Shown piece after piece: positions 1 to 5,583 of a stretch of DNA of 5,583 bases. The translations under genes and the position numbers were made by a program. The stretch covers positions 1 through 5,583 of the forward strand of contig JAUIME010000380.1 of assembly GCA_030433195.1 (NCBI GenBank), in the 5' to 3' direction. Origin of the DNA: a bacterium. Lineage in GTDB: Bacteria; Planctomycetota; JACOTG01; JAUIME01. Numbering within the stretch: the first letter of the stretch is position 1; each line of letters opens with the position of its first letter. The notes beneath the pieces were generated by a model. It had not been told where the DNA came from. It was given only the letters and a program-made list of their open reading frames with translations, and did not search any database.

Positions 1-1
1 G

Positions 2-73
2 GCGATCACCGAGCCCGACACGAACGGCGACGACGGCAACGCGGACGACCATGCGCAACCTGATCGCGGCTGA
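2..73 (+). CDS. 3' end of an upstream gene, possibly the ABC transporter ATPase partner (partial)
   Basis: This frame is open from the left edge and stops with TGA at 71-73. Its last 23 codons encode an acidic, Asp/Asn/Gly-rich tail (for example TEPDTNGDDGNADD). Nearly every third codon position in the visible part is G or C, as in the definite genes here, while the permease frame upstream of position 51 has many A-ending codons. That contrast is why I read these bases as a real C-terminus. The stop lies 23 bp inside the permease gene, a typical arrangement for translationally coupled operon partners. ABC-2-type permeases are usually encoded directly after their ATP-binding subunit, so an ATPase is the natural guess. 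No Walker or signature motif lies in the window, so the identity is inference only. Confidence 0.5.
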   Translation, partial: AITEPDTNGDDGNADDHAQPDRG

Positions 74-1715
74 GCTGCGCGCTTTCGCGAATCTCGTCCG
101 GCACCCGTCGGGCCGCGGCGATTTCGTCGGCGTCTTGATCACGCTCGTCTGCGTGTCGGTCGGCGCGCTCATGATCGCGCGCCGCATTCTTCCGAGCGAG
201 GCGATCGAACTCCTGCGCGACGATCCCGACGGCGTGCTCGCGCGGCTCGCGTTCGGGGTCGCGGCGATGCCGGTCTTGTTCCTCTCGCTCGGGTTGGCGA
301 TGAGCGCCATGGAGTCCGCGCTGTTTCATCGCGCGGACGGCGACCTCTTGCTCACCGCCCCGACCCCGCCGCACTCCACGCTCTGGCTCGGCTTCCTGCG
401 CACGATCCTCACGTGTGTACTCTTCGGGCTGCCGCTCGCACTTCCCGTGATGCTCCGCGTCACGTACGCGGCCCGCCCCGATGCGGGAATCGCGACCTAC
501 GTCGCAGTCTCGGCCGCCGGCGCGCTCACCCTCGCCCTCACCCTGGCCCCGCTCATCGTCGGCGTCACGATCGTGCAGATCGTCTTGATGCGGTGGTTCG
601 CGAGCCCGCGCGTGCGCATGGCGATGCAGCTCGTGACCGTACTCCTGCTGCTCACGTTTTCGCTCGCGGCGATGGCCGGGCTCCTCGGCGACGAAACGGC
701 GACGCGCGCGGTCGAAACCTTGTTCGAAGCCGGGACGATGCCGTGGGCGTTCGACTTGATCGCGGTGCTTCCCGCGATGGTCATCGGAATCGCACCCGAC
801 CTCGCGATCCTCGCGATCGTCGTCGCGGGTGCCTGCACTCCGTTCGTCGTGCTGCCGATCCTCGGGCGCGCCTATCCACGGGCCCGCGAGAACGCCACGG
901 TCGCGGCGCGGCCCCTGTTTCGCGCGCGGCGCGGGAAGGGCAACGAGATCCGCTGGCCCCGGACCCTCGTCGCATCGGGGCTGCGGCGAGAAATCGCCCA
1001 GTACACGGGCGACCCCGGCGGCGCGCTCGTCTACGTGTTCCTCGGCGTGCTCATCGTCTGGGGACACGTCTCGGAGGTCGGCGGCGGCCCACCGTCGGGG
1101 CTTCCAGAGAGCGTCGCGCTCGCGTTCGCCGCGCAGCAGCGCTTCGCGATCGTGCTCACGCTGACGAGCGCACTCGTCGTTCCGTTCGCGACGACGAGCG
1201 AGCGCAAGCAGCTCGACGTTCTCGCCACGTCGCCCGCGTCGAGAGAGAAGCTGCTGCGTGCCAAGTCGTGCGGGATCGCCTTGCCGTTGATCTGGTGTCA
1301 CCTCGTCGCGATGACCGCGATGATCGCCACGGGCACACCGGCCGCGGGCGTCGGCCTGTTCGCGATCTTCTCGCTTCCGATGCTCGGCGCGGCGCTCGGC
1401 TGCGTTCTCGCCGCATCGACGATTCCGGTCTTCACCTTGCACGATCCGGACTCGCCCGGTTCGCAGATGACCGCAGTTCTCGGGCCGCAAGTCCTCGTGC
1501 TCGCGGCCGAGGTCGGATTGCTCTACGTGTTGTTGCGCAGTGCGAAGAGCACGCGCCGCGCGATGCGACACCTGATCGAGCAAGAGGGCGGGACCGCGAT
1601 CTCCGTGCTCGTCCCGTTCGTGGCGACGGTCGTCGTCGTGGGTGCGGCCTTGCTCGCGATCGGCTACGGCCTCGCCGTTCGCAACGTGACCCGGGCGTAC
1701 GAAGGCGCCCGCTAG
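51..1715 (+). CDS. ABC-2-type exporter permease, two fused halves (putative ABC exporter membrane subunit)
   Basis: This is a 554-residue integral membrane protein, expected in the cytoplasmic membrane as the transport channel of an ABC exporter. Hydrophobic segments lie near residues 26-45, 66-88, 112-137, 150-180, 190-212, 236-270, 322-338, 365-382, 407-428, 432-458, 475-496 and 516-543, or about 12 in all. A basic, Arg-rich cytoplasmic stretch (residues 272-318) separates two halves. Each half has the short ABC-2 permease signature after a membrane segment: residues 97-118 (DLLLTAPTPP, then FLR) and residues 383-406 (SERKQLDVLATSP, then AKS). This resembles the consensus of an acidic or charged start, LL-x-x-P and a later K or R. 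There is no Walker motif, so a separate ATPase is needed, probably the gene ending at 73. The ATG at 51 has no clear Shine-Dalgarno site, and translation is probably coupled to the overlapping upstream gene. The substrate cannot be told. An ABC permease is more likely than another polytopic protein because of the duplicated signature. Confidence 0.8.
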   Translation: MRNLIAAELRAFANLVRHPSGRGDFVGVLITLVCVSVGALMIARRILPSEAIELLRDDPDGVLARLAFGVAAMPVLFLSLGLAMSAMESALFHRADGDLLLTAPTPPHSTLWLGFLRTILTCVLFGLPLALPVMLRVTYAARPDAGIATYVAVSAAGALTLALTLAPLIVGVTIVQIVLMRWFASPRVRMAMQLVTVLLLLTFSLAAMAGLLGDETATRAVETLFEAGTMPWAFDLIAVLPAMVIGIAPDLAILAIVVAGACTPFVVLPILGRAYPRARENATVAARPLFRARRGKGNEIRWPRTLVASGLRREIAQYTGDPGGALVYVFLGVLIVWGHVSEVGGGPPSGLPESVALAFAAQQRFAIVLTLTSALVVPFATTSERKQLDVLATSPASREKLLRAKSCGIALPLIWCHLVAMTAMIATGTPAAGVGLFAIFSLPMLGAALGCVLAASTIPVFTLHDPDSPGSQMTAVLGPQVLVLAAEVGLLYVLLRSAKSTRRAMRHLIEQEGGTAISVLVPFVATVVVVGAALLAIGYGLAVRNVTRAYEGAR

Positions 1716-1719
1716 CCGC

Positions 1720-4020
<2,301 letters not shown>

Positions 4021-4114
4021 GAAATGGCTCACGGGCCCGATTTCGGACGGCTTCGAGGGTCGACCGTCGACACGTCGGACCAGCAGGGCATCCCCATACC
4101 CTGTAGCGACGCTC

Positions 4115-4134
4115 GACGGCGGCAAAGCCGCGTC
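4115..4134. other. Hairpin at the upstream TTG start candidate of the kinase
   Basis: Arms gcggc (4119-4123) and gccgc (4127-4131) pair perfectly around an AAA loop on the plus strand. Outer gac (4115-4117) and gtc (4132-4134) extend the stem past a single bulged G at 4118. In kinase mRNA the loop reads UUU, and the TTG candidate (4123-4125) spans the loop and stem. There is no following T-run in either direction, so it does not look like an intrinsic terminator. It may simply argue against the TTG as the start, or it could hide it. The structure is short, and its role is unproven. Confidence 0.4.
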
Positions 4135-4198
4135 ACGGGATTCTCGGCATTATCGGTCGTCGCCGGCGCGACTTGACGACCGAATCACGAGCGCCCTC

Positions 4199-5260
4199 TC
4201 AGGCCTCGGCCGTTCGCCGGATGTTCGGGATCAGGTACTCGGCAAACGCCTTGTCGAGGTCGTGCATCGGCCGATAGCCCCAATCGCGCACCGCCGCGCT
4301 GTCGTCGACGTCGGCCGGCCACGAGTCGACGATCGCCTGGCGCGCCTCGTCGACCTGGGTCGAGATCTCGGCGTCCGGGAAGGCTCCCCGAACGATGTCG
4401 GCCACCTCACCCGCGCTCGGGCTGAAGCCCCCGATGTTATAGACGCATCGCGTGAGCTTCGAACGATCGGCCGCCGCGAGCCGCTGCAGCGCCTGCACGG
4501 CGTCGGGCATCGTGATGAACGGGATCGTCGTGTCGGGCCGGACGAAGCACGCGTACGGCTTGCCGGCCGCGGCTGCGTGCAGCATCTCGGGCGCGAAATC
4601 GCTCGTCCCGCCGGTCGGCACCGTGAACGCCGAAATGACGCCCGGGAAGCGGATGCAGCGGAAGTCGACGCCGCCCGCGCTCGTGCGGTCCTTCGCGAGC
4701 TGGCGGTAGTGCTGCATGTAGTAGCGCCCGAGGTGCTCGCACTCGAGCTTGTTCACGCCGTACATCGTCGTCGGTTCGAGGAACTCGCCCTCGCCAACGC
4801 GTCCCGCCTTCGCCTTCGCCTCGAGGTCGGGAATCCCGTACGCCGCGATCGAGCTCGGGAACAGGAACTTCACTACCTCGCCGTGCGACGCCGCCTGATT
4901 CGCCGCCAACCGCAGAAGATTGAGCGTCCCGCCCACGTTGACCTGATGCGCCGCCTCGGGGTTGAACTCCGAACGTGTCGACAGCAGCGCCGCCAAATGG
5001 AAAATCGTCGTGATCTCGTACGACGCGAGGAACCGGTCGACGAGCTTGTCGTCGACGATGTCGCCCGTCAGCGTCTCCCGGCACATCGGCCGCAGCTCGG
5101 CATCGCACTCGCGCAGGTCGAGCGCCACGATGTCGCGATGCCCCGCCTCCCACAGCGCCCGGATCAGCCCGTGCCCGAACTCGCCGTTCGCCCCCGTCAC
5201 GAGCGTCGTGGATTGACGGCTGCGGCCGGCTTCGGTGCTCGTGGAGGGATCGACGCTCAT
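4199..5260 (-). CDS. L-threonine 3-dehydrogenase, SDR type (NAD-dependent epimerase/dehydratase superfamily)
   Basis: This 353-residue cytoplasmic enzyme probably oxidises L-threonine with NAD+ to 2-amino-3-oxobutyrate, which a CoA ligase (Kbl) normally splits to glycine and acetyl-CoA. The Rossmann start VTGANGEFG (residues 21-29) binds the dinucleotide, and Asp48 at the end of the second strand suggests NAD rather than NADP. Asp67, HLAALLS (88-94) and FPSSIA (134-139) follow, then the catalytic Tyr167 and Lys171 in YGVNK. Features particular to the SDR threonine dehydrogenases, and not to sugar epimerases, are RFPGVIS (204-210), GGTSDFAPE (217-225) and RQAIVDSWPADVDDS (307-321) followed by RDWGY. 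About 17 polar residues precede the first strand, more than in compact family members. The ATG at 5258-5260 is well supported by an AAGGAA eight bases upstream. No kbl gene is visible. It lies upstream of the kinase on the same strand, 178 bp before the preferred kinase ATG. A related substrate is possible, but the enzyme family is clear. Confidence 0.87.
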   Translation of the reverse strand: MSVDPSTSTEAGRSRQSTTLVTGANGEFGHGLIRALWEAGHRDIVALDLRECDAELRPMCRETLTGDIVDDKLVDRFLASYEITTIFHLAALLSTRSEFNPEAAHQVNVGGTLNLLRLAANQAASHGEVVKFLFPSSIAAYGIPDLEAKAKAGRVGEGEFLEPTTMYGVNKLECEHLGRYYMQHYRQLAKDRTSAGGVDFRCIRFPGVISAFTVPTGGTSDFAPEMLHAAAAGKPYACFVRPDTTIPFITMPDAVQALQRLAAADRSKLTRCVYNIGGFSPSAGEVADIVRGAFPDAEISTQVDEARQAIVDSWPADVDDSAAVRDWGYRPMHDLDKAFAEYLIPNIRRTAEA

Positions 5261-5268
5261 GGCGGGGC

Positions 5269-5274
5269 TTCCTT
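5269..5274 (-). promoter_or_regulatory. Shine-Dalgarno site of the threonine dehydrogenase gene
   Basis: On the minus strand the bases read AAGGAA, within the longer purine run AAAAGGAAG. The spacing to the ATG at 5260 is eight bases (GCCCCGCC). This is the clearest ribosome-binding site in the window, and it fixes the start of the dehydrogenase, including its polar N-terminal extension. Confidence 0.75.
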
Positions 5275-5314
5275 TTCGTCGGGTCGGCTGCGGGATCTTC
5301 GATGCGGGCGCGAG

Positions 5315-5343
5315 ATTCTACCTGACGGCCTCGACGAGGACCA
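5315..5343 (-). promoter_or_regulatory. Candidate sigma70-type promoter for the threonine dehydrogenase
   Basis: On the minus strand TAGAAT (5315-5320) matches five of six bases of the -10 consensus. Exactly 17 bp upstream is TGGTCC (5338-5343), which matches only three of six bases of the -35 consensus. Transcription would begin near 5307, giving a leader of about 47 nt with the good ribosome site. It falls in the 104-bp gap behind the neighbouring minus-strand gene. AT-rich hexamers are rare here, which favours it somewhat, but the -35 box is weak and the organism's sigma factors are unknown. Confidence 0.35.
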
Positions 5344-5364
5344 GCGCCGGAGAGCGCTCCCGCC

Positions 5365-5583
5365 CTACTCCCCCTCGAGTGCCTTCTCCGCCTGCTTCAG
5401 GAAGGCACGCACGTCCTCCCTGGTCCGCCCGGGTAGCTCTGCCGGTACGGAGAGCGCGATCATCTGGACGAGGGACGTGACGACTTCGTACCGCATCGAG
5501 TTCCTCTCGCCTCCCGTGATCGCGGGCTCGTCGTTGACCTCATGCGCCTTCGCGATGAACTCGCGCACGTAGGGCGAGTAGTC
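5365..5583 (-). CDS. Unrecognised protein, C-terminal part (partial at right edge)
   Basis: The frame stops with TAG at 5365-5367 and stays open to the window edge, giving 72 visible codons with strongly G/C-ending third positions, so it is probably coding. The protein ends with a mostly helical, charged tail: residues such as LVQMIALSVPAELPG, then TREDVRAFLKQAEKAL. I do not recognise the family. An all-helical C-terminus, as in many small regulators, is possible but not shown. Two internal starts exist: a GTG at 5566-5568, and an ATG at 5494-5496 preceded by a good purine run (GAGAGG, six bases upstream). The ATG would make a 43-residue protein. I favour the 3' end of a longer gene because coding-like codons continue upstream of both starts. 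It lies 104 bp before the threonine dehydrogenase on the same strand. Confidence 0.55.
   Translation of the reverse strand, partial: DYSPYVREFIAKAHEVNDEPAITGGERNSMRYEVVTSLVQMIALSVPAELPGRTREDVRAFLKQAEKALEGE

Noticed and set aside
6..1583. A 525-codon open frame on the minus strand opposite the permease gene
   Set aside because: Its product is extremely rich in Arg, Glu, Asp and His with no domain pattern. The plus-strand frame has coherent membrane segments, so this is an antisense shadow of GC-rich coding DNA.
4149..4154. GATAAT on the minus strand as a -10 box for the kinase
   Set aside because: No acceptable -35 hexamer lies 16-18 bp upstream (GTCAAG at 17 bp matches poorly), so a promoter cannot be supported beyond one hexamer.
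5329..5339. CCTCGACGAGG palindrome upstream of the threonine dehydrogenase as an operator
   Set aside because: It is short, and such palindromes arise often in GC-rich sequence. There is no second copy nearby and no regulator to match it.

Overview
The window is GC-rich bacterial chromosome-type DNA (roughly two thirds G+C by eye, with strong G/C bias at third codon positions in the real genes). Gene order and protein types suit a free-living, high-GC, Gram-negative-like bacterium, perhaps of the former Deltaproteobacteria (Myxococcota or Binatia-like) or a similar environmental lineage. This placement is an inference and is weak. No RNA gene, CRISPR array, insertion sequence or phage-like gene was seen.

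Layout: (1) Positions 2-73 hold the last codons of a plus-strand gene that leaves the window on the left. It overlaps the start of the next gene. (2) Positions 51-1715, plus strand, encode a 554-residue polytopic membrane protein that looks like the permease of an ABC-2-type exporter with two fused halves. The gene running in from the left is probably its ATPase, but too little is visible to prove it. (3) Positions 1720 to about 4020 (open to 4125), minus strand, encode a soluble hybrid sensor histidine kinase: coiled coil, GAF, HisKA, HATPase and two receiver domains. It converges tail-to-tail with the permease gene, 4 bp apart. (4) Positions 4199-5260, minus strand, encode an SDR-type NAD-dependent L-threonine 3-dehydrogenase with a good Shine-Dalgarno site and a candidate promoter. 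(5) Positions 5365-5583, minus strand, hold the 3' part of an unrecognised gene that leaves the window on the right.

The genes do not form an obvious single pathway. The permease belongs to a plus-strand operon entering from the left. The kinase lies downstream of the threonine dehydrogenase on the same strand and could be co-transcribed with it, but nothing in the sequences links their functions. I found no convincing undescribed system. The points most worth a second look are the internal duplication in the permease, the altered active-site positions of both receiver domains, the uncertain kinase start (the upstream TTG lies in a hairpin), and the orphan threonine dehydrogenase.
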